Shown here in pieces: positions 48,810 to 57,680 of a stretch of 64,000 bases of DNA. This DNA comes from Pseudomonas oryzihabitans NBRC 102199 (GTDB lineage: Bacteria > Pseudomonadota > Gammaproteobacteria > Pseudomonadales > Pseudomonadaceae): positions 62,001 through 126,000 of the forward strand of contig NZ_BBIT01000002.1 of assembly GCF_000730625.1 (NCBI RefSeq), given 5' to 3'. Position 1 is the first letter of the stretch, and each line of letters begins with the position of its first letter. Both the position numbers and the translations under genes were made by a program. The notes under the pieces were generated by a model. The model was not told the origin of the DNA and did not search any database. It worked only from the letters and a program-made list of their open reading frames with translations.

Positions 48810-49847
48810 TCATATGCTGTTCCGCGAGCCGTTGCCGAAGCGTCGTTGCAGCCAGGCACCGATCTGCGTGGGGCTGAGTACGCGCTCCGCGGCGCCCATT
48901 CTAACCGCAGCCGCGGGCATGCCGTATACGGCACAACTGGCCTCATCCTGGGCCAGGGTCGGACAACCGCTCTGGCGCAGGGCATAGAGGCCGCTGGCGC
49001 CATCGCGGCCCATGCCGGTCAGCAGGATCCCCAGGGCCTTGGCGGCCCGCAGCGGGTGGCTGGCGAGGTTGTCGAAGAACACATCCACCGAGGGACGATA
49101 GGGGTAATCCACCGGTTCGGCGGTGTAGGCGAAGCGACCGCGCTCGTCCAGCAGCAGATGGTCGTCACCCAGGGCGACGGACACCTGACCGGGGGCGGGC
49201 AGGGCGCCGGGCAGGGCGGCGGTGACCGGCCAGGCGATCTGGGTGCCGAGCCAACCGATGAAGCTGGGGGCGAAGCGCCGATCGATGTGCTGTACCAGCA
49301 CCACGCTGGCCTGGGGCGTGGGCGCCCAGGCCTCGAACAGACTGACCAGGGCTGCCGGGCCACCGGTGGAGGCGCCGATGGCCACCAGGGTGTCCGGCGT
49401 CGCCTGGGCGCGATCGGCGGGAGCGGCAGCGCTGACCGGTTGCGGGCGGGCGGCGCGTTCCGGCAGGCGCACCAGGGGTTCGATACGGGCGATCTTGCGC
49501 AGCAGGGCGCCGCCATCGGCACCGCCGCTGAGGGCCGGGGTGGCGGTCACGTCGAGGGCGCCGGCGCCCATGGCGCGAAACACGCCTTCGCAATCGTCGG
49601 GGGTGGCGGTGACCATGAGGATGGCGCAGGGCGACTGGGCCATGATCCGGCGGGTGGCCTCGATGCCGTCCAGACGGGGCATCTGCAGATCCATGAGGAT
49701 CAGATCCGGGCGGTCCTCGACGCAGCGCGCCACGGCTTCCTCGCCGTCGTGGGCGATCCAGGCGACCGTATGGCGACCGTCGCCCGTCAGCAGGCGGCGC
49801 AGGGCTTCGGTGGCCAGCAGCAGATCGTTGACGATGGCGATTCTCAT
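48810..49847 (-). CDS. wspF: Wsp chemotaxis-type methylesterase WspF (CheB-like)
   Basis: This 345-residue protein has a receiver domain with D53 (LILMDLQMPRLDG) and a CheB catalytic domain with the triad S160 in AIGASTGG, H187 in VQHID and D282 in GMGRDGA. It removes methyl groups from WspA and so lowers signalling; loss of WspF gives constitutively high c-di-GMP and wrinkly colonies in Pseudomonas. The ATG overlaps the wspE stop. The gene appears intact. Confidence 0.95.
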   Translation of the reverse strand: MRIAIVNDLLLATEALRRLLTGDGRHTVAWIAHDGEEAVARCVEDRPDLILMDLQMPRLDGIEATRRIMAQSPCAILMVTATPDDCEGVFRAMGAGALDVTATPALSGGADGGALLRKIARIEPLVRLPERAARPQPVSAAAPADRAQATPDTLVAIGASTGGPAALVSLFEAWAPTPQASVVLVQHIDRRFAPSFIGWLGTQIAWPVTAALPGALPAPGQVSVALGDDHLLLDERGRFAYTAEPVDYPYRPSVDVFFDNLASHPLRAAKALGILLTGMGRDGASGLYALRQSGCPTLAQDEASCAVYGMPAAAVRMGAAERVLSPTQIGAWLQRRFGNGSRNSI

Positions 49848-52030
49848 GGCGCTCCGATGAGGTCCTGCACGGCGGTGATCAGGGCATCGTCGTGGAAGCT
49901 GCCCTTGGTCAGGTAGTAGTCGGCACCGGCCTGCATGCCCTTGAGCCGGTCTTCCGGGCGATCCTTGTAGGACACGATCATCACCGGCAGCGCATGCAGA
50001 CGCGGATCGCGGCGCACCAGTTCCACCAGTTCGATACCGTTCATGCGGGGCATGTCGATGTCCGACAGCAGCATGTCGAATTCGCCGGCGCGGACGGCGT
50101 TCCAGCCATCCATGCCATCCACCGCGACCTCCACCTGGTAGCCCTGGCCTTCCAGCAGCTTGCGCTCCATCTCGCGCACCGTGAGGGAGTCGTCCACCAC
50201 CAGAATACGCTTGACCCGCCGGCTGTCCAGGACGGCGCCGCTCTGCACCTGGCGCAGGCGGCCTTCGCCGAGCAGGCGCTCGATGCCGGTGAGCAGATCG
50301 GCGACGTCCAGCAGGAGCACCGGACTGCCGTCGTCGAGCAGCGCCCCGGCGGTGACCGAGCGCAACTTGCCAAAGATCTCGTCCAGCGGCTTGAGCGCCA
50401 GGCCCTGCTCGCCCCGCAGGCGATCCACCACCAGCCCGTAGCGCCGGTCGCCGCTGCCGATCACCAGCACGGCGAGATCGCCGCTGGGTGGCGCGCCGTC
50501 CAGCTCCAGCAGCTGATGGGCGGCGACCAGGCCCAGGCGATCTTCGCCGAGCAGGAAGAAGGCCTTGCCCTCCAGCGAGTGCACTGCGGCCGGATCCAGG
50601 CGCAGCACCCGTTCGATCCGGTTGACCGGCAGGGCATAGGCCTCGCCGGCGATGTCGACGATGAGGGCGCGGACGATGGAGCGGCTGACCGGAACCAGCA
50701 GGTGGGTGCTGAAGCCCAGCCCCGGGCGGGTTTCCAGGCGGACCTCGCCATCCAGGGCGCGAATGGCGTCAGCCACCACGTCCAGGCCCACGCCGCGCCC
50801 GGACAGCTCGGTCACCGTTTCCTTGAGACTGAAGCCGGGCAGCAGCAGGAATTCCAGTAACTCCGCCGGGCTCAGCTCGGCGGCCACTGGCGGCGGACTG
50901 AGGCGGCGGGCGATCACCGCGGCGCGGATGCGCTCCAAGTCCAGGCCACGACCGTCGTCGTGCAGACTGACCTGCAGGCGGCCGGCGACATGCCGCGCCT
51001 CGAGGCGAATCTGGCCGCACTCGGGCTTGCCCAGGGCGCGGCGTTCGGCCGGGGTTTCCAGGCCGTGGTCGACGGCGTTGCGCAGGAGGTGATTGAGCGG
51101 GCTTTCCAGCCGCGCCAGCACCTCGCGATCGATCAGGGTGTCGGCGCCGTCCACCTGCAGCACGGCGTCCTTGTCCAGCCCCCGGGCCAGGTCGCGCACC
51201 AGTCGCGGAAAGCCCTGGACGGCATCGCGCAGCGGGCGCATGCGCACCCCCAGCACCTCGTCCAGCAGCCCCTGGCAGACCCCGAGCAGGCGCCGCTCAT
51301 AGGCTTCCAGGGCCTGCAGCTGCTGCTGATAGCGATCGAGCAGGCCTTCCTGGCGCTGACGCAACTCGCTGCTGACCGCCTGGGCCTGGCCGAACAGTCC
51401 CTGCAATTCGGCGCGATAGCCCTGGAAGCCCTGGACCAGGCCATGCAGGCCGAGGCCCATGACCCGCGCCTCGCTAGTGAGGGCGAGAATCTGGTTGAAG
51501 CGACCACTGTCCACCCGCAGCGGATCCCGACTGCGCTCGGCGTCGGGTGCCGGTTCGTCCTGGACCGCCGGGGCAGGCATCGGCTCCTGGGGGGCGGCCA
51601 CGACAGGCGGGGGCGCTTCGCTGTCAGTGGCGCTGAGCGCCTGCGCCAGTGCCCGCTGGGCATCACGCTGCTCGCGCTGCCAGCGCTGGCTGGCGGCTTC
51701 GTCCAGGCGACTGACCTCGCCGAGAACATCGACGCAGCGAAACAGCTGGTCGATATCCGCCGGTCCGAGCCTGCGGCGCCCGGCCTGAACGGCGACCAGG
51801 CAGTCCTCCATGGCATGGGCCAACTCCACCAGGCCGTCGAGATCGACGATGCGCGCCGCACCCTTGATGGAATGGGCCGCGCGCATCATCGGCTCGATCA
51901 CCCCCGTGTCTGAGGGATCGCGCTCCAGACGCAGCAGGCCGGCATCCAGCGGCTGCAGATGACTCTGCACTTCGCTGGCGAAGAGATCATAGAGGGACAT
52001 CTCGCGCACATCGCGCGGTGGCTGGCTCAT
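49844..52030 (-). CDS. wspE: Wsp hybrid histidine kinase WspE (CheA-REC)
   Basis: This 728-residue CheA-type kinase has Hpt with H53 (AAHSIKGAARIVDL), a linker rich in Pro/Ala (about 150-185), a dimerisation region and a HATPase with HLLRNAVDHGLETP and DDGRGLDLERI. A CheW-like domain follows, then a C-terminal receiver with D657 (LLSDIDMPRMNG). It phosphorylates WspR and WspF. The start at 52030 overlaps the wspD stop (ATGA); ATG 52000 (MSLYDLF) is an alternative and is close to the known WspE start. Confidence 0.94.
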   Translation of the reverse strand: MSQPPRDVREMSLYDLFASEVQSHLQPLDAGLLRLERDPSDTGVIEPMMRAAHSIKGAARIVDLDGLVELAHAMEDCLVAVQAGRRRLGPADIDQLFRCVDVLGEVSRLDEAASQRWQREQRDAQRALAQALSATDSEAPPPVVAAPQEPMPAPAVQDEPAPDAERSRDPLRVDSGRFNQILALTSEARVMGLGLHGLVQGFQGYRAELQGLFGQAQAVSSELRQRQEGLLDRYQQQLQALEAYERRLLGVCQGLLDEVLGVRMRPLRDAVQGFPRLVRDLARGLDKDAVLQVDGADTLIDREVLARLESPLNHLLRNAVDHGLETPAERRALGKPECGQIRLEARHVAGRLQVSLHDDGRGLDLERIRAAVIARRLSPPPVAAELSPAELLEFLLLPGFSLKETVTELSGRGVGLDVVADAIRALDGEVRLETRPGLGFSTHLLVPVSRSIVRALIVDIAGEAYALPVNRIERVLRLDPAAVHSLEGKAFFLLGEDRLGLVAAHQLLELDGAPPSGDLAVLVIGSGDRRYGLVVDRLRGEQGLALKPLDEIFGKLRSVTAGALLDDGSPVLLLDVADLLTGIERLLGEGRLRQVQSGAVLDSRRVKRILVVDDSLTVREMERKLLEGQGYQVEVAVDGMDGWNAVRAGEFDMLLSDIDMPRMNGIELVELVRRDPRLHALPVMIVSYKDRPEDRLKGMQAGADYYLTKGSFHDDALITAVQDLIGAP

Positions 52031-52554
52031 CGCAGCGCCTCCTCCAGGGCTCGCTCCAGCCGTGGCAGATCGAGCAGACCGACCTGGTACTCGCCTTCGC
52101 GATAGACACCGTCCAGATAGCTGAGCAAGTCGCCGCCCAGGGTCGCGGGGGGCGGCTGCACCTCGCCGGGGGCATAGCGCTGCAGCCCCAGCACCTCGTC
52201 CACCTGCACGGCCCAGTCGCGGCGGCCGACATGCAACAGCAGCAGGCGCGGAAAGCCGCGGGTCTGGGCACCCGGTGCCACCGCCAGCAGCAGCTCCAGG
52301 GCAATGCAGGGCTGCAGCTGGCCGCGTACCGGGACGATGCCGCGCAGCAGCGGCGAACGCCGGTGAGGAACGCGGTGCACGGCGGTGGGTTCGGTGGCGG
52401 TCACCAGGCAACTGCCCGGCAGCCCCAGCCATTCGGCGCCCAGACGAAAGACCAGGGCGCTGGCCGAGCGCGCCTGGCGGTCGTCCAGGGGTTCGGCATA
52501 GTGCTCGGCCCAGGCGGCGCGCTCCAGGGCGCTGAGTTCACGATTCAGGCTCAT
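52027..52554 (-). CDS. wspD: CheW-like adaptor WspD
   Basis: This 175-residue protein holds a CheW domain: LVFRLGAEWLGLPGSCLVTA, VPHRRSPLLRGIVPVRGQLQPCIAL, VQVDEVLGLQRY. It links WspA receptors to WspE. It starts at ATG 52554, overlapping the wspC stop. It is the second CheW paralogue of the operon, as in other Pseudomonas. Confidence 0.9.
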   Translation of the reverse strand: MSLNRELSALERAAWAEHYAEPLDDRQARSASALVFRLGAEWLGLPGSCLVTATEPTAVHRVPHRRSPLLRGIVPVRGQLQPCIALELLLAVAPGAQTRGFPRLLLLHVGRRDWAVQVDEVLGLQRYAPGEVQPPPATLGGDLLSYLDGVYREGEYQVGLLDLPRLERALEEALR

Positions 52555-53801
52555 GCGTCGTCACCGGCGCGGGTCTGGATGCGCGCGGCGCGCTCGCGCA
52601 GGCGTCCGGCTTCGTCGAGGCGGCCGGCTCTTTCGCAGATTAGCGCCAGGCGACAGAGGGCGGGATAGTGCCCCGGCTCCAGATAGAGGGCCTGGCGCAG
52701 CGCCCGCTCGGCTTCGGCGGCGCGGTCGTCGGGCAGGATCAGCGCCAGCAGGAAGTGGGCACCGGCCTGGCTGCGATCCGCCTCGAGCAGGTTGCGCAGC
52801 AGCGCCTCGGCTTCGGCGCCACGCCCGGCGTCGGCCAGGCGCTGGGCTTCTTCGAGCGGCTGAGCGCTGCTGGCGACCGGAGTTATCGGAGCGGGTGCGG
52901 GTGTGCTTCTGGCGCGCAGGCGGGTGGGCAGCGGCGGCGCCGGGGGCGGCGGTCGCACCGCGGCCTTGCGCCGTGGCGACGCCGGCTGCGGGTGCGGACG
53001 CGCGGGTTCGGCGCCCGCGGCCTGGCGTTTGACCAGTGCCGAGGCGTGGGCCACGCCCAGGCTGGCGAAGCCATGCCGCATGGCGCTGACCATTTCCGAA
53101 CTGCCGACGCAGAGCAGGCCGTCGTCGTGCATCAGGGCGGCCAGGTGGCTGAGGGCGCGGCCCTGGGTCTGGTCGTCGAAATAGATCAGCAGATTGCGGC
53201 AGAGCACCACGTCGAAGGGCGCGCCGTCGCGCAGGCTGCCCAGCTGCAGGATGTTGCCCTGGCGAAAGCGCACCTGGTTGCGCACCCGTTCGGCCAGGCG
53301 CTGGCGATCGCCCTCGGCGTCGAAATAGCGATCGCGAAAGCCGAGGTCGCGGGCGCGAAAGGAATTGCGCCCATAGAGGCCGCGGCGGGCGCGCTCCAGG
53401 GACGGCTCGTTGATGTCCACCGCGGTGACCTGGAAGGCCTGTGCGGGCAGGCCGGTATCGAACAGCGCCATGGCCAGGGTATAGGGTTCTTCGCCGGTGG
53501 AGCAGGGCAGACTGAGCAGCCGCACCGGCGCGCCGCTGCGGGCGTGGCGCTCCTGGGCGAAGCGGGCGGCGTGGGCGATCGCCTGCGGATCGCGAAAGAA
53601 CCAGGTCTCGGGGATGACCAGCAGGTCCAGCAGATCGGCGAATTCGCCTTCGTCGTCAAGGATGCGCGCCATATAGGCCTCCGCATCGCCCTCCTGGCGC
53701 TCGCGCAGGCGCTGGCGAATGGCGCGGCCGAGCATGTCGTCGGCGATGGCCAGGCCGGTGCGCGCCCGCACCAGGGGCGCCAGCCGGGGATCGAGCTTCA
53801 C
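52551..53801 (-). CDS. wspC: Wsp methyltransferase WspC (CheR with TPR)
   Basis: The start is the GTG at 53801 that overlaps the wspB stop (GTGA), giving 416 residues. A CheR domain (about 1-275) has SLPCSTGEEPYTLAMAL for SAM binding, VTAVDINEPSLERAR and VLCRNLLIYFD. A Pro/Ala-rich linker follows, then a C-terminal TPR region (about 325-410), the WspC layout. It methylates WspA and adjusts its signalling. Confidence 0.93.
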   Translation of the reverse strand: MKLDPRLAPLVRARTGLAIADDMLGRAIRQRLRERQEGDAEAYMARILDDEGEFADLLDLLVIPETWFFRDPQAIAHAARFAQERHARSGAPVRLLSLPCSTGEEPYTLAMALFDTGLPAQAFQVTAVDINEPSLERARRGLYGRNSFRARDLGFRDRYFDAEGDRQRLAERVRNQVRFRQGNILQLGSLRDGAPFDVVLCRNLLIYFDDQTQGRALSHLAALMHDDGLLCVGSSEMVSAMRHGFASLGVAHASALVKRQAAGAEPARPHPQPASPRRKAAVRPPPPAPPLPTRLRARSTPAPAPITPVASSAQPLEEAQRLADAGRGAEAEALLRNLLEADRSQAGAHFLLALILPDDRAAEAERALRQALYLEPGHYPALCRLALICERAGRLDEAGRLRERAARIQTRAGDDA

Positions 53802-54259
53802 GCGGCCTCCTGGAACAGCAGGGCGGCCAGGGTCGGCGAGAGCAAGCGATCCGGTTCCAGCCACAGCCAGAGGCCCTCGGGCGTCTCCAGCACCTCGCCG
53901 AGCCAGGGGTAGTCGGGCAGGCGGACGCCGGCCGGTCGTGGCGCGCGGGCGGTGACCCGGCGCACGCCGGCGACGCCTTCCACCACCAGGCCGAGCGGAC
54001 GGCTACCGCCCTCGGGCAGGGTGAAGTCCACCAGCAGGATGCGGGTGTCCTGGCGCGCCCGGGCCGCCGGGCCGCCGCTCATGGCGGTGACGTCGACCAC
54101 CGGGATCGCCGCGCCGTGCAGATTCATCAGGCCGGCGACGCCCGCGGGCGCCGCAGGAAAGCGGGTGAGCTGCAGCAGGGGCAGCACCTGGCGGATCGCC
54201 GTCGTCGGCAGGGCCGCCACGGCCTCGGCCAGCTGGAAGACCAGGATCTGCATGCTCAA
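53798..54259 (-). CDS. wspB: CheW-like adaptor WspB
   Basis: This 153-residue CheW-domain protein contains MQILVFQLAEAVAALPTTAIRQVL, GVAGLMNLHGAAIPVVDV and LGLVVEGVAGVRRV. TTG 54259 overlaps the wspA stop (TTGA); ATG 54253 is the alternative and would give MQILVFQL directly. Its role is to couple WspA to WspE. Confidence 0.9.
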   Translation of the reverse strand: MSMQILVFQLAEAVAALPTTAIRQVLPLLQLTRFPAAPAGVAGLMNLHGAAIPVVDVTAMSGGPAARARQDTRILLVDFTLPEGGSRPLGLVVEGVAGVRRVTARAPRPAGVRLPDYPWLGEVLETPEGLWLWLEPDRLLSPTLAALLFQEAA

Positions 54260-56061
54260 CGAGTGACCGAGAAGGTAGCGACGCTGCTCTGCAGGTCCTG
54301 GGCTGCCTGCTGCAGATACTGGACCGCCTCGCTGGTAGCCTTGAGCGCCTCGGTGGTCTGCTGGGTGCTGTCGTTGAGCTGGGTGATGGTCTCGGCGATC
54401 TGGCCGGCGCCCACGGCCTGGGACTGCATGCCCTCCAGCACGATGTCGAAGCGCGCCGGCAGCTTCTGCACGTCCTCGATCACCTCGGCCAGCTGGTCGC
54501 TGACGCTGGCCACCTCCTGCACGCTGCGGCGGATCTCCTCGGAAAACTTGTCCATGCCCATGACGCTGGCGGACACCGCGGAATTCATGTCCTTGAGCAT
54601 CTGCTCGATGTCGTCGGTGGCGGCGGTGGTCTGGTCGGACAGCCGGCGGATCTCGGTGGCCACCACCGAAAAACCCCGCCCGGCCTCGCCGGCCTTTTCC
54701 GCCTCGATGGCGGCGTTGAGCGACAGCAGGTTGGTCTGGTCGGCGACCTTGGTGATGGTGGTCAGCACCTTGTTGATGTGGCTGGACTTCTCCGACAGGG
54801 CGGCGAGCTTGGCGTTGATGGAATCGGTCGCCGCGACCATGCGCTGCATGGTGCCGTCCATGCTCGCCAGGCTGCTGCGCGCCTGCTCCGCGCCCTGGGT
54901 GGTCTCATCCGCCACCTGCACGGCTTCTTCCATGGTGCGTACCAGGGCGTTGGCGTTGGCGGCGATCTCCCGCGTGGTGCTCAGCACTTCCACGCTGGTC
55001 TGCGCCTGCTCGATGCTGGTGGCCTCCTGCTGGCGGGAGGAGGCGGCGATCTCGGTGGTGGAAGAGGTCACCTGGATACCGGCGCGCTGCACCTTGGCGA
55101 TCATGCCGCGCAGGTCCTCGATCATCTTGCTCAGGCCGCGAGCCAGTTGGCCGATGGCGTCGTCGCCGGTGACGCTGGTGCGCCCGGTGAGGTCGCCCGC
55201 GGCAGCCCGGTTGACCACCCCGAGCAGGTCGTCCACATCGGCGCGCAGGCGGTGCATCAGCGCCTGTTCGCGCGCGTGGTCGTCCTGGATCTGCTGCGCC
55301 ATCTGATTGAAGGCCAGGCCCACCTGGGCGAGTTCGTCACGGCCTAGCACCTGCACCCGAGCGCCGCTGTCACCGGCGGAGATGCGCGCCACGGTGTCGG
55401 TCAGGCGCCGAATCGAGCGCAACAGGTGATGGGACAGCAACCAGGCGATGAGGGCGGCCAGCAGGACGCAGAAGGTGCCGCCGGCCACCAGGGTCCAGGT
55501 CAGCTGGTCACGCACTTCCTCGGTATGGCCCGCCCGTTGCGCGGACAGCCGGCGCTCTTCGTCGCCTATGCCCTGGATCTGCTGGCGCAGGTTGGTGACC
55601 TGGGTGGACAGGGCGGTGACCAGCGGTTCGTTGGCCAGTTGAGCCGGACTGAGGTTGCCCGTCTCGCGCAGGCGCAGGAGGGGCTCGAAGGTGTTCTGCC
55701 GCCAGTTGTCGAGATCGGCGCTCAGGCGCGCGAAGCGCTGCTGCTGGCTGGCGTTGTCCTGGGTCAGTTGCTGGGGCACACGGACGGCCGCGGTCAGGGA
55801 CGTCAGCGCCTGGCGCGCGGTATCGGCATCGGCGCTAGCGCCTGAGTACCAGAAGGTGCGCAATCTGGCGCGGGTTTCCAGCAGGTTGTTGTCCAGCGCC
55901 GTAACCGACAGCAGCACCTCGGCGGTGTGCCTGTCCCAGCGGTTGGCGTCGACCAGGCTCTGCAAGGCGGCATAGGTCAGCCAGAGCAGCAGGACCACCA
56001 GGGCGATGATGGCGGCGAAGCCGGCGAAGAGTTTGTTCTGGATGCGAATGTTGTTGAGCAT
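54256..56061 (-). CDS. wspA: Wsp surface-sensing methyl-accepting chemoreceptor WspA
   Basis: The start at 56061 (MLNNIRIQNKLFAGF) gives 601 residues. It has TM1 (about 11-30), a periplasmic helical sensor (about 32-185), TM2 (about 190-212) and HAMP. A second HAMP-like segment (LMHRLRADVDDLLGVVNRAAAGDLTGR) follows, then the signalling hairpin with tip KVADQTNLLSLNAAIEAEKAGEAGRGFSVVATEIRRLSD. The EKAGEAGRG tip is typical for WspA. The protein clusters laterally and senses surface contact. It is longer than the roughly 540-residue PAO1 protein as I recall it. Confidence 0.92.
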   Translation of the reverse strand: MLNNIRIQNKLFAGFAAIIALVVLLLWLTYAALQSLVDANRWDRHTAEVLLSVTALDNNLLETRARLRTFWYSGASADADTARQALTSLTAAVRVPQQLTQDNASQQQRFARLSADLDNWRQNTFEPLLRLRETGNLSPAQLANEPLVTALSTQVTNLRQQIQGIGDEERRLSAQRAGHTEEVRDQLTWTLVAGGTFCVLLAALIAWLLSHHLLRSIRRLTDTVARISAGDSGARVQVLGRDELAQVGLAFNQMAQQIQDDHAREQALMHRLRADVDDLLGVVNRAAAGDLTGRTSVTGDDAIGQLARGLSKMIEDLRGMIAKVQRAGIQVTSSTTEIAASSRQQEATSIEQAQTSVEVLSTTREIAANANALVRTMEEAVQVADETTQGAEQARSSLASMDGTMQRMVAATDSINAKLAALSEKSSHINKVLTTITKVADQTNLLSLNAAIEAEKAGEAGRGFSVVATEIRRLSDQTTAATDDIEQMLKDMNSAVSASVMGMDKFSEEIRRSVQEVASVSDQLAEVIEDVQKLPARFDIVLEGMQSQAVGAGQIAETITQLNDSTQQTTEALKATSEAVQYLQQAAQDLQSSVATFSVTR

Positions 56062-56151
56062 GGGCACCGGCGCAGACGGACAGAAGCAGGGAGAGCGAGC
56101 CCTGGGGACCACTCGGGTTGTCCGATAAAAGTAGCACGGTCATGCATTTGT

Positions 56152-56167
56152 GTGAGTTGGAACTCAC
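56152..56167. promoter_or_regulatory. Inverted repeat upstream of wspA, possible operator
   Basis: A perfect 7-base inverted repeat (GTGAGTT / AACTCAC) with a 2-base centre lies 91 bases upstream of the wspA start and about 110 bases beyond the end of the KGG-repeat gene. The size and symmetry suit a dimeric regulator. No factor can be named. Confidence 0.4.
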
Positions 56168-56279
56168 TGGAGGAGCAGGATAGGCGGCGGGCGGCGGGGC
56201 AGGAGGGTAAGCGAGAAGCAAAGGTAGCAGCCGGCCCGGAGTCTCTGATCCGAGGCGGCTGCCATGGGGGCAGAATGCC

Positions 56280-56480
56280 TCAGGTCGCCGCGGCGTCGTT
56301 CGCGGCCTCGGGACGGCGGGTGCCATGGCTGTTCTGGCCACCCTTGCGCCCGGCTTCGGACGCCCGGGCCGGGTTGTTGGCGAAGTTGCCGCCGCTCGCC
56401 CGTCCGCCCTTGCGACCCGCCTCGGCGGCGCGCTCGCGATTGTTGGCGAAGTTACCTGGATTGCTACTTTTGTTGGCCAT
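56280..56480 (-). CDS. KGG-repeat stress-induced protein
   Basis: The start at 56480 follows GGGAGAAG and gives 66 residues. Two copies of the KGG motif are visible: GNFANNRERAAEAGRKGGRAS and GNFANNPARASEAGRKGGQNS. This is the stress-induced bacterial acidophilic repeat also seen in E. coli YciG and fungal Con-10. The protein is small, basic and disordered; the family is associated with desiccation and general stress. It stands alone upstream of, and parallel to, the wsp operon. Confidence 0.88.
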   Translation of the reverse strand: MANKSSNPGNFANNRERAAEAGRKGGRASGGNFANNPARASEAGRKGGQNSHGTRRPEAANDAAAT

Positions 56481-57128
56481 AAGAACTTCTCCCACTTTCA
56501 ATTATTGAACAGTTGAATGCGTGCCCCCAAAGGCTAAGCGATTCGGATATTGAGAGTAGGGGTTTATAAAGCGAGTTCGAGCGGGCTGATGGAGGGATAT
56601 ATTGTTATACGAGGTGCAACTTCGATACAGACTTAAACTTGAACTTTGTCCTGCTAGAGCCGTTTCCGGAAAAGTTGTACAGGAGCTGTAAAAGAATTCG
56701 GCCAAGGTCGGAATAACTTTCCGGTTGGAACCCCTGTCTGGCGCTGAAAATTCTTGAAACATCTTGCTGCAGGGAGCGTTTTCGCTGGGGTTTGATACGC
56801 TCAGGCATTCAGACGCCTTTATCGAAGTCGCGTTCTGGAGTCGCCTGAAAATTATCATCTTCGTCGCGCGTACCTGCTTGTTCGATGTTACAGAGTAGCG
56901 CTCTTTCGATGCCGGTGGAAGAATGCGGACGGCTTGGCTAGAGCCTCTCGTTGCTGAATGGTCCGGAAAGGCATCTGGATATAACGACGTGCCCGGTAAA
57001 GAGTTTCTCCGATAAGGTTTAACGCGATATCAACTTTGGCAGCGGCCTGATGCGACAGGGGTAGCACAGCAGTAACCGTGCACTTTTCTCTCTTATGTGA
57101 GAAAAATTCCCTGAATCGGGAGGTGGTC
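56481..57128. other. AT-richer intergenic region, no supported gene
   Basis: About 650 bases between the KGG-repeat gene and the XRE-cupin gene are visibly richer in A/T than the rest of the window. Minus-strand frames at 56502-56858 and 56888-57130 are open, but their translations have no signal, membrane segment or recognisable motif and no convincing ribosome site, so I do not call them genes. The stretch may hold promoters, a small RNA or decayed foreign DNA. An inverted repeat at 57084-57105 lies at its right end. Confidence 0.55.
57084..57105. promoter_or_regulatory. Inverted repeat upstream of the XRE-cupin gene, possible autoregulatory operator
   Basis: TTTTCTC (57084-57090) and GAGAAAA (57099-57105) form a perfect 7-base inverted repeat with an 8-base spacer, 23 bases before the regulator start. 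Its position suggests that the regulator represses itself. Confidence 0.45.
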
Positions 57129-57671
57129 ATGCTGGATCAACAACTGGCGGTAAGGCTCAAGGCGCTGCGCCTGGAGCGTGAATGGTCCCTGGAGCAATTG
57201 GCGTCCTTGAGTGGGGTCAGTCGCGCGACGCTGTCTCGCCTGGAGAACGCCGAGGTCAGCCCGACCACGGCGGTGCTCGGGCAACTCTGTTCAGCCTACG
57301 GCCTGACCCTGACGCGCCTGCTGCACAGCGTGGAAAGCCGCTATCCGGCCCAGGTCCAGCGCCAGGCGCAGCAGATCTGGAGCGATCCCGCGCAGGCGTT
57401 CACCCGCCGTTCGGTGTCGCCGCCGGCCCAGGCCCTGGCGGGTGAGGTCATCGAAAGCGCGCTCGGGCCGGGCGTGGACATCCGCTACGAGGCATCGCCC
57501 CGCCCAGGCCTCGAACACCATCTGCTGCTGCTCGAAGGCGAGTTGCAGCTGTGGATCGAAGACCAGTCCTACCGCCTGGGCGTCGGCAATTGCCTGCGCT
57601 ATCGCCTCTGGGGCAGCAGCCGCTTCCTCAGTGGTCCGGCGGGCGCCCGTTATCTCCTGTTCATGATCTGA
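57129..57671 (+). CDS. XRE-family transcriptional regulator with cupin domain
   Basis: The start at 57129 follows GGGAGGTGG and gives 180 residues; ATG 57078 is less likely. An N-terminal HTH (about 5-60; LAVRLKALRLEREWSLEQLASLSGVSRATLSRLE) is joined to a C-terminal cupin (about 105-178; PGLEHHLLLLEGELQLWIEDQSYRLGVGNCLRYRL). HTH-cupin regulators sense small molecules such as amines or amino acids. The downstream GNAT gene, 9 bases away, is the likely co-transcribed target. Confidence 0.9.
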   Translation: MLDQQLAVRLKALRLEREWSLEQLASLSGVSRATLSRLENAEVSPTTAVLGQLCSAYGLTLTRLLHSVESRYPAQVQRQAQQIWSDPAQAFTRRSVSPPAQALAGEVIESALGPGVDIRYEASPRPGLEHHLLLLEGELQLWIEDQSYRLGVGNCLRYRLWGSSRFLSGPAGARYLLFMI

Positions 57672-57680
57672 GGTGTGTCC

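Noticed and set aside
48694-48813. 39-codon frame overlapping the wspF stop
   Set aside because: It overlaps the wspR start in another frame and uses codons unlike its neighbours; more likely untranslated leader.
56502-56858. Minus-strand frame of 118 codons in the AT-richer region
   Set aside because: No ribosome site, no motif and poor codon use; open frames of this size are expected by chance.
56888-57130. Minus-strand frame of 80 codons before the XRE-cupin gene
   Set aside because: It overlaps the regulator promoter region and start, has no recognisable domain and could not be linked to any transposase.
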